Of a stretch of 64,000 bases of DNA, positions 10,459 through 21,309 are shown in pieces. How positions within the stretch are numbered: position 1 is the first letter of the stretch; every line of letters begins with the position of its first letter. A program made the translations under genes and the position numbers. Under the pieces are notes generated by a model. It did no database searches, was not told the DNA's origin, and worked only from the letters and a program-made list of their open reading frames with translations. The stretch covers positions 26,861,264-26,925,263 of the forward strand of contig OV121092.1 of NCBI GenBank assembly GCA_921293015.1, read 5' to 3'. Source of the DNA: Phorcus lineatus (taxonomy: Eukaryota > Mollusca > Gastropoda > Trochida > Trochidae).

Positions 10459-13400
10459 TTATCCAGATTTTTTAACTATTGACTTCAGAGAATGGAAACC
10501 TCCCTTTACACACGATATCACTGATCGAGATTTAACCTCTGGTTTCTCGACAGGAACTAGTTCTTTCCTCGATTCCAAACTGGCTACAAACCAGTCCATC
10601 GCTTCTTGGAGGCCATCGCCAGTTTTTGCGCTACATCCCATTATGTTGGCCACTGGAAAGAAGGGCATGCAACATTTAGAAGATTTAAAGGCACTTTTTC
10701 ACGATTTACAAGAAAATCACGTGATCTTTTGAAAAGGAAAAGAAAATCAATCAATAAAAGGAGTCGTTCAACGAGGGTATCAAGTTCAGTTAAGCAGGTA
10801 TTTTCCTAAAATGATTAAACCTGCTCACACTAAAATAGCCGCATGCAGAGTTGGGTTGATAGGTTATAATTTTTTTGACACGAGAAAATCAGGTTGCTAA
10901 ATGAGATGATTGACCTCACATTAATCACAACCTCTCATGTGATCAGAAATCAAATACAACCTATCAGGTGAAAACAATAAAACCATGTGACCTACCGTTA
11001 ATTACAACCTACCATGTGACCTAACATTACAAACAACCTACCATGTGACTTACATTGTAACATTACAACCTAATACAACCAACTATGTGATCTACCATGA
11101 ATTTCAACCTGTACCATGCGGCCTAACATAAATACAAACTATCATGTGGTCCAACATGATATTACAACATACCATGTGACCTAACATTAATTACAACTTA
11201 CCATTTGACCTTACATTAATTACAACCTACCATGTTACCTAACATGAATTACAACATGTACCACGTGGCCTAATATAAATACAAACTATCATGTGGTCCA
11301 ACATGATATTACAACATACCATGTGACTAACATTAATTACAACTTACCATGTGACCTTACATTAATTACAACCTACCAAGTGACCTTACATTAATTACAA
11401 CCTACCATGTGACCTAACATTACTGACAACCTACCATTTGGTCCACCATGAACTTACAAACTACCATGTGACCTAACCTTAACTACAAACTACCATGTGC
11501 CTTACATTAATTACACCCTACCATGTTACCTAACATGGATTACAACATGTACCACGTGGCCTAATATAAATACAAACTATCATATGGTCCAACATGATAT
11601 TACAACCTACCATGTGACCTAACATTATTTACAACATACCAAGTGACCTAACATTAATTACAACCTACCATGTGACCTAACATTAATTACAACCTACCAT
11701 GTGACCTGATATCAATTACAACCTTATGTGGTCCAACGTGAAGTTACAACCTACAATGTGACTTAACATTATTTATAAGCTACCATGTGACCTAAGATGA
11801 ATTTCAAATTTCCATGTGACCTAACATTAATTACAACATACCCTGTGATCTAACATTAAGCATAAACTACTTACCATTAATTATAAACTACCATGTGGTC
11901 CAACATGAAATTACAACACGTGATCTAACATTAATTACAACCTACCATGTAACCTAACATTAATTACAACATACCATGTGACCTACACAAAATATAACTT
12001 ACCATGTGACCCAGTAAGCTCATAAAAGTCCAGTTCTTTGGCCACTTGTTCCACACTGCGAGCTCCTTCCACATCTTGCTTGTTCGCCAGGACTAAAAAG
12101 ATGGCGTCTTTCAGCCATTTATTCTGGAGAAACCCTTTAAGCAGGTCGGCTAATTGAAAAGTGTAGTAGTCATCGATACAGTCGACAACTATCACCATGG
12201 CATCAACACGGTGCCTGTAGACAGATCTAGCCCAGACTCTCTACAATAAGAAATCATCTTGATATGAACATGCAGTAAGTCATTTACATTTACAATGCCT
12301 AAAAACTGCCAAAACGAAATTTTGAATAAACGCAAATTAAATTGCTTTAACGAAATCTCTATTATGAAAAAGAGGAGAATATATTTACTTTTTCATAAGA
12401 TGAATAAATTTCCCAAAGATGAAGACGTTATCAAGAAGCCTACTTTTCGTTGCATCAAACTTTAGGTCTTTTAAAGTTTTATTTTGATTGTGCTTGAAGC
12501 TTTTCAGAACATATATAATTTATCGAAAATATTGAAAGGGGACAACATAGTCGATAATTGAGTTATATTCAACGCTGTTGGACGTCAGTAAATGTTATCG
12601 CCCAATGTTATGTAACACAATGATGATAATAACGACGATGACGATAAGTAATTATCTTCATTATACACAATATCATTATGATGATAGTGATTACAATGTC
12701 AAACATAGTGTTTTATTCATGATGAGAACGACGACGATGATGATGAAGATGACGAGGTTAAAATGCTCAGAGTACAGCTGCATACCAAAAGTTTGTTCAC
12801 TTACCACTGAATCGTAGTGTGAATATCATGCAATTTTGGTTTCGTTTCAACGTCAATAGAATAACTTAAGCAAGACTGACAACGGACCACCCATTGTCCG
12901 TGTGTGAAATAGCCATTCTTGAACACATTTTGGCATTGTCTGGTAACTCGTGCAAAAATTCGAAATTTGGCATATTGATATAGACAGATGGGGTCACATT
13001 TTCGAAAATTCGATTTCGTTAAATGTCGAATAAAATGTTCCATATCATCTCTCTGCGATTTAAACCAACATAATCACATTGAATTTGTGCTAAGAAACAA
13101 ACGTGACTATTTTTAAAAGAAGTTGATAAGTTTAAAAAGATTTTATGGAGAAAAATAAAAATTAGTGTTTTCGGAATTTTGACCCCTGGTCACTTCAATG
13201 ACCTGCCAAAACTGTTACAGGTAATTGTGGGGTACTATAAACTTTTTTCTTAAAGAAGAATGGATCTGCATATGTATATTGGAAATTCCATATTTTCGCA
13301 GCGCTACGATACCTCAAAGACATCTCAAATTACATGATATTTGCACTAGTATATTCAAGTATGTTAACAAACTTTTGACATGCAGGTGTATGTTGTTGGG

Positions 13401-14426
13401 GGTCAAATATGTCAAATATGACAAGTAGTTGTTGTTTCTGAAAATTAACATCTTAATGTTTACCAGTTAGCATTGTGACAATAAACAGGGTAAATATCGA
13501 GATGTATGATCAAAAACCGGACAATTGCATTCATTCTTACATTCATATGGCCATTTTTAATTTAACATCGAAAAAAAAGCAAATGTCATAATGTTGGTAT
13601 TTAAGAGACAAATATGCAACTTTACATAAGCGATTTGAACTATATTCAAGCCATTAGATATTTTGGCTCTATTAAAGCCAAATACAAAATTAATGAAACA
13701 TACTCTGTGTTATTTTAATGAGACTCACACTCTTATCGCGCCCTCCAAGTCCCCACGGTATTGAGGTTATGTTGTTCATGGCAGTCTTTTTATATCTGGC
13801 AACTGCCAAATGAAAACAACCCAACAGAAATAATAAACATAATATTACAAAATTTAGCGTCGGTCACTAATAGCAAATACTAATGGTATATATAAAGCAA
13901 CTCATTTGGACCAAGAGTCATTGCTTACATTGCTTGAGCCATGACCAATTGGGTAATTTATGTTTGAAGTTACCTCTTTGGTTGTTTTAAGATGACGGTA
14001 TTTTTGTGAGTCGCTATTTCAAACTTCGGATTTGTTTGTTCAATTTGAAACAGTATTAGGGATATATATAGCGTTCTTTGAATAATATCAAAATCAATGC
14101 ACTTTATATAACTTTATATATTTACATCACCCTCAAACCCAGCGCTACTAAACGCAAGGGCGGTTTTACATTTCATTTTCTATAGTCATTTACCTGCTCT
14201 GAGAGAATATAATCAAACCCATATGTAACTCAAATACATTTATAAAATAAACTAAACCCTTTAAAAGTATGTGGATTTTGTTACTTACAACTACTTCCTT
14301 CTGTTTCAAATGCCTCGAGAATAGACTGTTTACCAGATCCAATGAAACCTGCAAGTCAGATTACGAAATCATAGAATTTTTGTAGTAATTCAGGTCTCCC
14401 ACTTAAATAAATAAATAAATAAATAA

Positions 14427-14496
<70 letters not shown>

Positions 14497-14790
14497 GAAT
14501 GAATGAATGAATGAGGTATGTAATGATAGATAACTCACATATATCAAGCTAAAGAAGCATTGATTGTATCAAACGAATGTAAAAGCAAGATTGCTCGTTT
14601 AACTGATTAAAATAAGGGGACGCCACTCTGTCCGAACTGCTTGTTTAGTTCCGTATCTATTCAATGCTGTTACATCAGTAACTGTGATATATTCAAAGTG
14701 AAGATAGGATACTTAGTATTACTTACCGTGTATATATATCATGGGCTCCCGTTTAGGCGATAACGTCTGGCTGCTCGATAACTGCCCCAT
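10459..14790 (-). CDS. Divergent ARF-like small GTPase, copy B (5 coding exons, 209 aa)
   Basis: Coding exons: 14727-14790, 14289-14348, 13729-13802, 12003-12240 and 10459-10652, all GT-AG, summing to 630 nt in frame. Exon 1 has one codon more than in copy A, and its end is the most divergent of the five. Boxes: GFIGSGKQ (residues 22-29), WGLGGR (58-63), NKQD (119-122), SAK (153-155). The Asp of WDxGG, which positions the Mg2+ shell in ARFs, is Gly here, and Arg replaces the catalytic Gln. All splice phases match copy A, and the frame is intact despite insertions of ~960 bp (intron 3) and ~1.1 kb of minisatellite (intron 4), which suggests purifying selection on the protein. Confidence 0.85.
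10910..12002 (-). repeat. Intronic 29-bp minisatellite of copy B built from the exon 4 donor site
   Basis: About 37 units of 29 bp. In transcript orientation each unit contains GTCACATGGTAGGTTGTAAT, i.e. the end of exon 4 (GTCACATG) joined to the intron start (GTAGGTTG). The array runs right up to the authentic donor at 12002-12001. Many units keep GTAGGT or GTAAGT intact. Confidence 0.85.
12610..12757. repeat. GAT/GAC-rich tract in intron 3 of copy B
   Basis: Longer version of the tract seen in every copy. Here it is separated from the exon 3 donor by the inserted TTAA-flanked element. Confidence 0.6.
12758..13718. mobile_element. TTAA-flanked inverted-repeat element in intron 3 of copy B (nested)
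   Basis: The left end is TTAA followed by AATGCTCAGAGTA; the right end read inward is TTAA followed by AATAACACAGAGTATG. Copy E holds the empty site at the same place, with a single TTAA between GACGAGG and TGAGACTCAC (about 32805-32822), which demonstrates a 4-bp TTAA target duplication. That is the piggyBac hallmark. The element ends about 5 nt past the 5' splice-site hexamer of exon 3. No transposase is encoded. It is itself interrupted at 12775-13388. Confidence 0.75.
12775..13388. mobile_element. TA-flanked TIR element nested inside the TTAA element
   Basis: A 614-bp insert with 26-bp imperfect TIRs (about 22 of 26 matching). The left end begins CAGCTGCATACCAAAAGTTT; the right end read inward begins CACCTGCATGTCAAAAGTTT. 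TA flanks both ends. The intron 3 element of copy D keeps the uninterrupted target (AGAGTATG at about 26576), so the TA duplication is supported by an empty site. A TA duplication fits a Tc1/mariner-type MITE. Related, more diverged copies lie at about 24235-24820 and 29355-29930. Confidence 0.7.
14401..14513. repeat. Compound microsatellite in intron 1 of copy B
   Basis: (AAAT)n, then (GATA)n, then (GAAT)n without a break. All five copies have a tetranucleotide tract at this place in intron 1 (about 7070-7095, 20830-20865, 27516-27560, 33500-33590), so it predates the duplications and has changed motif between copies. The repetitive Ile-Tyr-Leu-Ser frame here is not a gene. Confidence 0.9.
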
Positions 14791-14989
14791 CTTTACAAGT
14801 CTTGATCAGAGTTTCAGATGGGAAGGAGGCGTTCTACTCTGCGCTCCTTTACATTGCGAATTCTAGAAATAGTAACACTCGCTCGGAAGACGAATTTCTA
14901 AATATAGCACAGGAAGCTGCATACATTATAATTGATAGAACGTTTTATCTGTTGAATAACATAGAAGTACTGAGATTTTGTTTTCATTT

Positions 14990-17640
14990 AAGATCTTATT
15001 TAAACACAAAATAACAAATTAACATAAAAGAGAAATTATTCACACATTACCACATATAAAGAATTTAAATAAACTAAATATGTATTTACAAAAATATTAA
15101 CGTTGAAACATATATATACAAAGTAATGAAGTAAAGGACTTTTTTTAATGCTATGCAATCTAGTGATAGGGACTATTTACTCGTACTTCATTACTACTAC
15201 CATTTCTTCAATGCTACTAAAAGGATTAATAACATATAAAGGCCCAAAGCAGTTATAGATAGGCATACATGTAAATCCATACGCACGTTGAATCACTATA
15301 CAGTCAAGCAGGCAGACAGACATTATCATATTTTTACCTAGTTTTTATATAACCATTCGTTAAGCGATTTATGTGAGACACTTTTGCAAATAGTCGAAAA
15401 ATACACATAACGTAAAATCCAAACCAAAGTGCTTATAAGGGTAAGTCTAGGGGGAAAATAGTCGTAAAAGACACATATAAACTATACCAATTTCTGAGCC
15501 GGGAGTGACGTTCACATTCACGCAGGTATGATATTGTATACAACAATTTAATATAGCAAAATCCTCCTTTTAGCTTTATTATTTTACCGTGTACATAAAT
15601 CCTGATCATGATGTCCTTTCAAATTCAGATAGTTAAATGACCAATCTTATTTGAATTCTTTAATAAACACATCCGTTCAAATTAACGATGTAGTTTTACG
15701 TAAAAAGTATCAGATAAGTTGTACCAGATTGTGATCTAATTATAGATTAAACATATTGACTAGATATTTCTTTCTGAGCAAGAATTAAGCACGATAATAA
15801 AATATAGAGCGCTTCAGTTGTTCATTTAAAACACACTCATTATTTTTTCTATCACCATTTTAACTTATCATGGTAAAAGATTAATTGTTTATATCTAAAT
15901 GCGTGAACAATATTTCAATAAGCTTGTTTGCTAATATCTAAACATAGTAGTTTGTTATTGGAGTAAACATCGTGGCCGTATATCGCTAAAATGCGGGAAA
16001 CACAATCTGATTAAAAAATTAAAATATATTTTGTATTGAGGCAAGAGCTACGATTGTTATTTACCTGTTAAATTGTAACCACCTGTTATTTGATTGGCTA
16101 AAACTCAGGGATGTACACATCACAAATTGTCACTTTTATATGAAAGAATATGGTTCATCGGAGATTAACTGACAAAAAACAAGTTGGCTTTTGACGAATT
16201 ATTAAACTATCAAAATTTTTGGGGACATCTACATGTATCTGAAATTATTAAAATTTTAATTAATCTATAAAAGCAAAATTGACTGTGACTTGAATTTCCT
16301 GACTGACTTCCATGGTAATATATACAGTAACAACATATAACATTAAAGTAAGGTGTCAATGTTACTAACGACCTACACTCTACCATGTAAGTCACTCACC
16401 ATTTATGTTCGTATTCAGGTGCAGGTCCAAAGTTGATTCTAAAGAAACGAAAGTACTTAATGCAGAGTGGCCTTAAATCCGCAAGAACTACGTTAACGGA
16501 AATTTTCGAATTTTACTTATAGCCAAAACGGCATAAACGGCAGCTGCTATTGTTAATCAATTAACAATGCTAATAAAATGTTTATGAAATTAACTAGCTT
16601 ACAAGATTTATACATTATTTCATCTTTTATTCTTAAAGCGAGTGTCAATGTCTTCATATCCTTTAAAATAACTATTTGAACCGAAAAAGCGTGTAAAGTG
16701 CTTTAAATTATCATGTGAACTTTGAGCGATAACGGATGAAAACATTAATATGGATGAAGAGCATGTAATTCTGTAAATGATGTGATAACCGCAAACTATT
16801 ATTCATGGTATGATTGTAAATATTATCTTAGGACAAAGGCAAAATAACATCGTTTGAGAATATCCGATTGTTTTGTTTCAAAAACACTAAACATAATAAA
16901 CCAAGCTATCAATAAATTTTCAATAGGTATGAATGCAAAAACGCAACGGTATTTTAAAACATTTTTTATTCGAAAACTGACGTGGAAAGTACAAAGGTTA
17001 AGTAAAACATATTTATGAAGATATATTTACATCAAATTGCTGTATCATCCTTTCTGGTTTTGGTCATCATACCTTCAGAAGGTTCATACCACCCGGGCAC
17101 CCTCGTTTTGATCTGCATCTCTGTACCGTGATCTGTACTTTAACGGAATCGTATATCATACACAACAGTAAACCATAGCAGTTTTGGCAGGTCATTAAAG
17201 TGACCAGTGGTCAAAATTCCGAAAACATGCAATTTAAGTTTTCGCTACAAAATCCATCTGAAGTTATCAACAGCTTTTAAAACATAACATTTTTGTTCCT
17301 TTGCACTAAGTCAAAGTGATTGTACTCATTTTTTTTCTCAATGATTGGAACTGGATTATTCTAATGGAAATCTCAGGCAATCAGAATTTCGAAAATATGA
17401 CCCGGCCCTTCCGTCTATTTCATCATACCAAACTTCGAATTATTGCACGAGAGACAAGACGTTTACAAACAAGATATATATACATGTACATATCTTCAAA
17501 CAACAGTCCATTTCTGTCCTCGGGCATCTCTGGGTTAATGTTCCGAAACTCATAATTATTGACATTTCGGCCAGTTTTAGCTGTTGAATATTGATGAAAG
17601 AACAAACATCATAAGAAACAGAGAGTTTCATCAATGGAAA
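14990..17640. repeat. Duplicated inter-gene flank between copies B and C
   Basis: No gene is seen. It aligns with the other inter-gene flanks (shared CATCGTGGCCG at about 15967, and a shared GAACAACAGTCCATTTCTGT-type stretch near 17500). A diverged fragment of the TA-flanked TIR element family lies at about 17120-17460. Confidence 0.6.
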
Positions 17641-17739
17641 GGGTTTTCAAAACCCATTTGAGGCTTAGGTTGTATTCCAATGAGAGTTTGTATTGTATCT
17701 TAATTTTAAGTCACTTGAAGTTATCTGCATCTCAATTGA

Positions 17740-20700
17740 TTATCTGGAATTTTTAACTATTGACTTCAGAGCATGGAAACCTCCCTTTACACACGATATC
17801 ACGGATCGAGATTTAACCTCTGGTTTCTCGACAGAAAGTCGTTCTTTCTTTGATTCCAAACCGGCTACAAGCCAGTCAATCGCTTCTGGGAGGCCTTCGC
17901 CAGTTTTTGCGCTACATCCCATTATGTTGGCCACTGGAAAGAAGAGCATGCAACATTTAGAAGCCTTAAAGGCACTATTTCAGGATTTACAGGAAAATAT
18001 TTTGATCTTCCAAAAAGAAAATAAATGTTACCAGTCAAATCAATAAAATGAGTCGTTCAACGAAGGTATCAAGTTCAGGTAAGCAGTTCACTTTCCTAAA
18101 ATGATTAAATCTGCTCACACTAAAATGGCCACATGCAGATTTGGCTTGATAGTTAATAATTTCTTTTTTTTGACAAGGGATACTCAGGTTACTAAATGAA
18201 ATGATTGATCGAACATTAATCACAACCTTTCATGTGATCAGAAATCAAATACAGCCTATCATGTGATCAGAAATCAAATACAACCTATTATGTAAACCAG
18301 CATTTAATACAATAAAACCATGTGATCTACCATCTATTACAACCTACCATGTGACCTAACATTAACTACAAACTACCATGTGACCTAACATTAACTACAA
18401 CTGCCATGTGATCTGATATCAACTACAAAATAGCATGTGACCTACCATTTATAACAACTTACCATGTGACCTAACATTAATTACAGCCTACTATGTGACC
18501 TAACATTAATTACAGCCTATCATGTGACCTAACATAAATTACAACCTACCATGTGACGTAACATTAATTACAAACTACCATGTGACCGAACATTAATACA
18601 AACTACCATGTGATTTAACATTAATTAGAAACTACCATGTGACCCTTACCTTAATTACAACCTACCATGTGACCTAACAATAATTACAACCTACCATTTG
18701 ACCTACATGAAATATAACTGACCGTGTGACCCAGTAACCTCATAAAAGTCCAGTTCTTTGGCCACTTGTTCCACACTGCGAGCTCCTTCCACATCTTGCT
18801 TGTTCGCCAGGACTAGAAAGATGGCGTCTTTCAGCCATTTATCTTGGAGAAGATCTTTAAACAGGTCGGCTGATTGAAAAGTGTAATAGTCATCGATACA
18901 GTCGACAACTATCAGCATGGCATCGACACGTTGCTTGTACACATAACTGGCCCAGACTCTCTACAATAACAAGTTATCTTGAGTAAGTCATTTTCATTTG
19001 AATGCTTAAAAACTACCAAAACGAAATTTTGAATATAAAGCAAAATGAATTTCTATAACGACACCTCTGTTGTGAGAAAGAGGATAATACAGTCACTTCG
19101 TCCTAAGATAAATGACTTTAATCAAATTGGTAAATTAAACTGATGATAACCACTATGACGATTGGTGATGGAGATGATGATAATGAGGATGATGATGACG
19201 ACGATGATGATGACGATGGCATTAATACTTACACTGTAACCGCGCCCTCCAAGACCCCACGACATCAAGGTTATGTTGTTAATGACAGTCTTTTTATATT
19301 CGACAACTGTCAAATGAAAAAAAAACAGAAATAGAAAATATAATATCAAAATATTTTAGCGTCGTTTACTAAACACTTATTGCATATATAGAGCAACGCT
19401 TTGGGAACTGCAGTCATTGCTTATATTAAAGGTAAGAGCCATGACCAATTAGGTAATTTATAATGTAAGTAAACTATTTTGCTGTTTTTCTTTATTTTAA
19501 ACAAATCACAAAGAAATCGTTGATGAATATAATCAAACTGGCACAAAATATATATAGTTGATTGCATATGAGAAACAGGTGAGCTGAGGGTATTTTCGTG
19601 AGTCGTTATTTCAAAATTCAGATTTGTTTAATTAATATGAAACGATATTAGGAAATATTGCCTCGGTTACTTATACTAAATGCTAAGAAACTCATTGAGA
19701 ATTCACAATCATTACTTATATTACCAATTGGGTAATTTATATATCAAATTTAAAATCAATGCACTTTAACTTTACAAAGTGACTTCATCCTCATAAGCAG
19801 AGCTACTAAACGCAAGGGCGGTTTGATAGCGTTTTGATGAATCACATGCTCTAAGCATATACAATTTAACCAACATGTAATAATGCCTCGAATTCACCGA
19901 TAAAAGCATTTAAACCCCTAAAAAAATTATATGTATTTTTTTACTTACAACTACTTCCTTCTGCTTCAAATGCCTCGAGAATAGACTGTTTGCCAGATCC
20001 AGGGAACCCTGCAAGACAGATTACGAAACCAATTCCTAAAAAAACACTGTCGTGTACTCTGTAAGTAGGAACGTTCTAAGATGGCGACAAAAACAGTACG
20101 ACACAGATAGGTGTCTGATTCCATTGCTCGTTGCTCCTAATTGTCGAGGTCAAAATGGTTAAATTTAACTGTGAATAGTCAGGATATAAATAAGGAATAC
20201 ATTGGAGCATCTTTTGGTTGCACAACTCCAAGAAATGTGTTTGCCATTTAAAGTTGAAGTTTATCGCACTCATGTTTTTGAAGCGGGGATGACTACTCAA
20301 AAAGGTGTTTTTTTCTATCTTTAAGGAGCTTAATTGAGTGTTATAGACATCGTCACGCAAAATTGCTATCGGTCGTAAAATATTTCTGTTCAATTGAAAT
20401 GGATTTGACTTTGACACCTAGGTGGTCTAAACATTCAATTTCTAAGTTTAGGTTTGAAATGGGTGGTCAAGTTCAAAATTTTAATATCAGGAATTTTGTC
20501 TCTTCTACAGAATATTGATCTGAAATTGAGTTCCCTCCATACCCTATTATATCCTCATCCAAAAAGTTCCTCTCCCAACCTTTATTTCTGGGTCCCCTCC
20601 GCCGATTTAAATCCGGGTTCCCTCCGCTGCCTTGTTGATTTTTTAAATTTGGCAGTACCTAATCAATTACTTTTAATTGCACAGAAATCTTTATAACGAC

Positions 20701-21139
20701 CGGTCGCGATGGCAACTGTGTGTGACGATCGCGATATCTATAACATTCAAGCTGCTAAGGGTAGGAAATACACTTATAGAGTACTAAGAGTAGTCTAACC
20801 GAGTACACGACTGTAAATAGATATATTTATAAATGAATCTATGAATGAATGAATTAATGAATGAAAGAGGTATAAAGTCAAAGATTACTCATATAGCAAA
20901 CTAACAAAACATTGATTGTTTCGATCGAATGTAAAAGCTAGATTCTCGGTTAACTGATTACAATAAAGGGACGCAACTCTGTGGAACTGCTTGTTCAGTT
21001 TCGTACCTATTCAATGCTGTTACATCAGTGACTGTGATATATACAAAGTGAAGAATGGATACTTTAATTATTACTTACCGTGTATGTATATCTTGATCTC
21101 CTGTTTAGATAACGTCTGGCTGCTCGATAACTGCCCCAT
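17740..21139 (-). CDS. Divergent ARF-like small GTPase, copy C (5 coding exons, 208 aa)
   Basis: Coding exons: 21079-21139, 19949-20008, 19233-19306, 18723-18960 and 17740-17933; the sum of 627 nt is in frame with stop. Boxes: GFPGSGKQ, WGLGGR, NKQD, SAK. As in B, D and E the Asp of WDxGG is Gly. The exon 4 donor is CACACG|GTCAGT, weaker than the GTAAGT/GTAGGT donors of the other copies and weaker than several decoy donors in its own downstream minisatellite (e.g. GTAAGTTG at about 18462-18455). Intron 1 carries a ~770-bp insertion found in no other copy. The frame is intact, so the gene is probably functional, but its splicing may be leaky. Confidence 0.84.
18205..18722 (-). repeat. Intronic 29-bp splice-site minisatellite of copy C
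   Basis: About 17 units of the same 29-bp repeat as in copy B, again ending at the exon 4 donor. Units are imperfect, but most keep ATGGTAGGTTGTAAT or ATGGTAGTTTGTAAT in transcript orientation. Confidence 0.85.
20044..20814. mobile_element. TIR element in intron 1 of copy C only
   Basis: The left end CTGTCGTGTACTCTGTAAG matches the inverted right end CAGTCGTGTACTCGGTTAG, about 770 bp apart. The other four copies lack this sequence at the homologous position, so the insertion postdates the duplication that made copy C. Two open frames inside (113 and 80 codons) show no recognised domain. Superfamily uncertain. Confidence 0.55.
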
Positions 21140-21309
21140 CTTTCCGAGTCTTGATCAGGGTTTCAGATGAGACAGGATGCTTTCTGCGTTACTTTACATT
21201 GCATATTCTAAAAATAGTAACACTCGCTCTGAAGACTCATTTCTAAATATAGCACAGGAAGCTGCATATGTTATAATTGATGAAACAACGGGTATTTTTT
21301 AATGAATAA

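Noticed and set aside
14356-14547. Tyr-Leu-Ser-Ile repeat frame
   Set aside because: Translation of the (GATA)n tract in intron 1 of copy B.
17693-18046. 117-codon plus-strand frame
   Set aside because: It is the antisense shadow of exon 5 of copy C; the minus-strand frame carries the ARF SAK box and the splice acceptor.
19143-19334. Asp-rich acidic frames here and at 26443-26658 and 32766-32963
   Set aside because: GAT/GAC microsatellite in intron 3, running antisense over exon 3 of the ARF-like genes.
20076-20417. 113-codon minus-strand frame in copy C intron 1
   Set aside because: Lies within a TIR insertion and matches no transposase motif I recognise.
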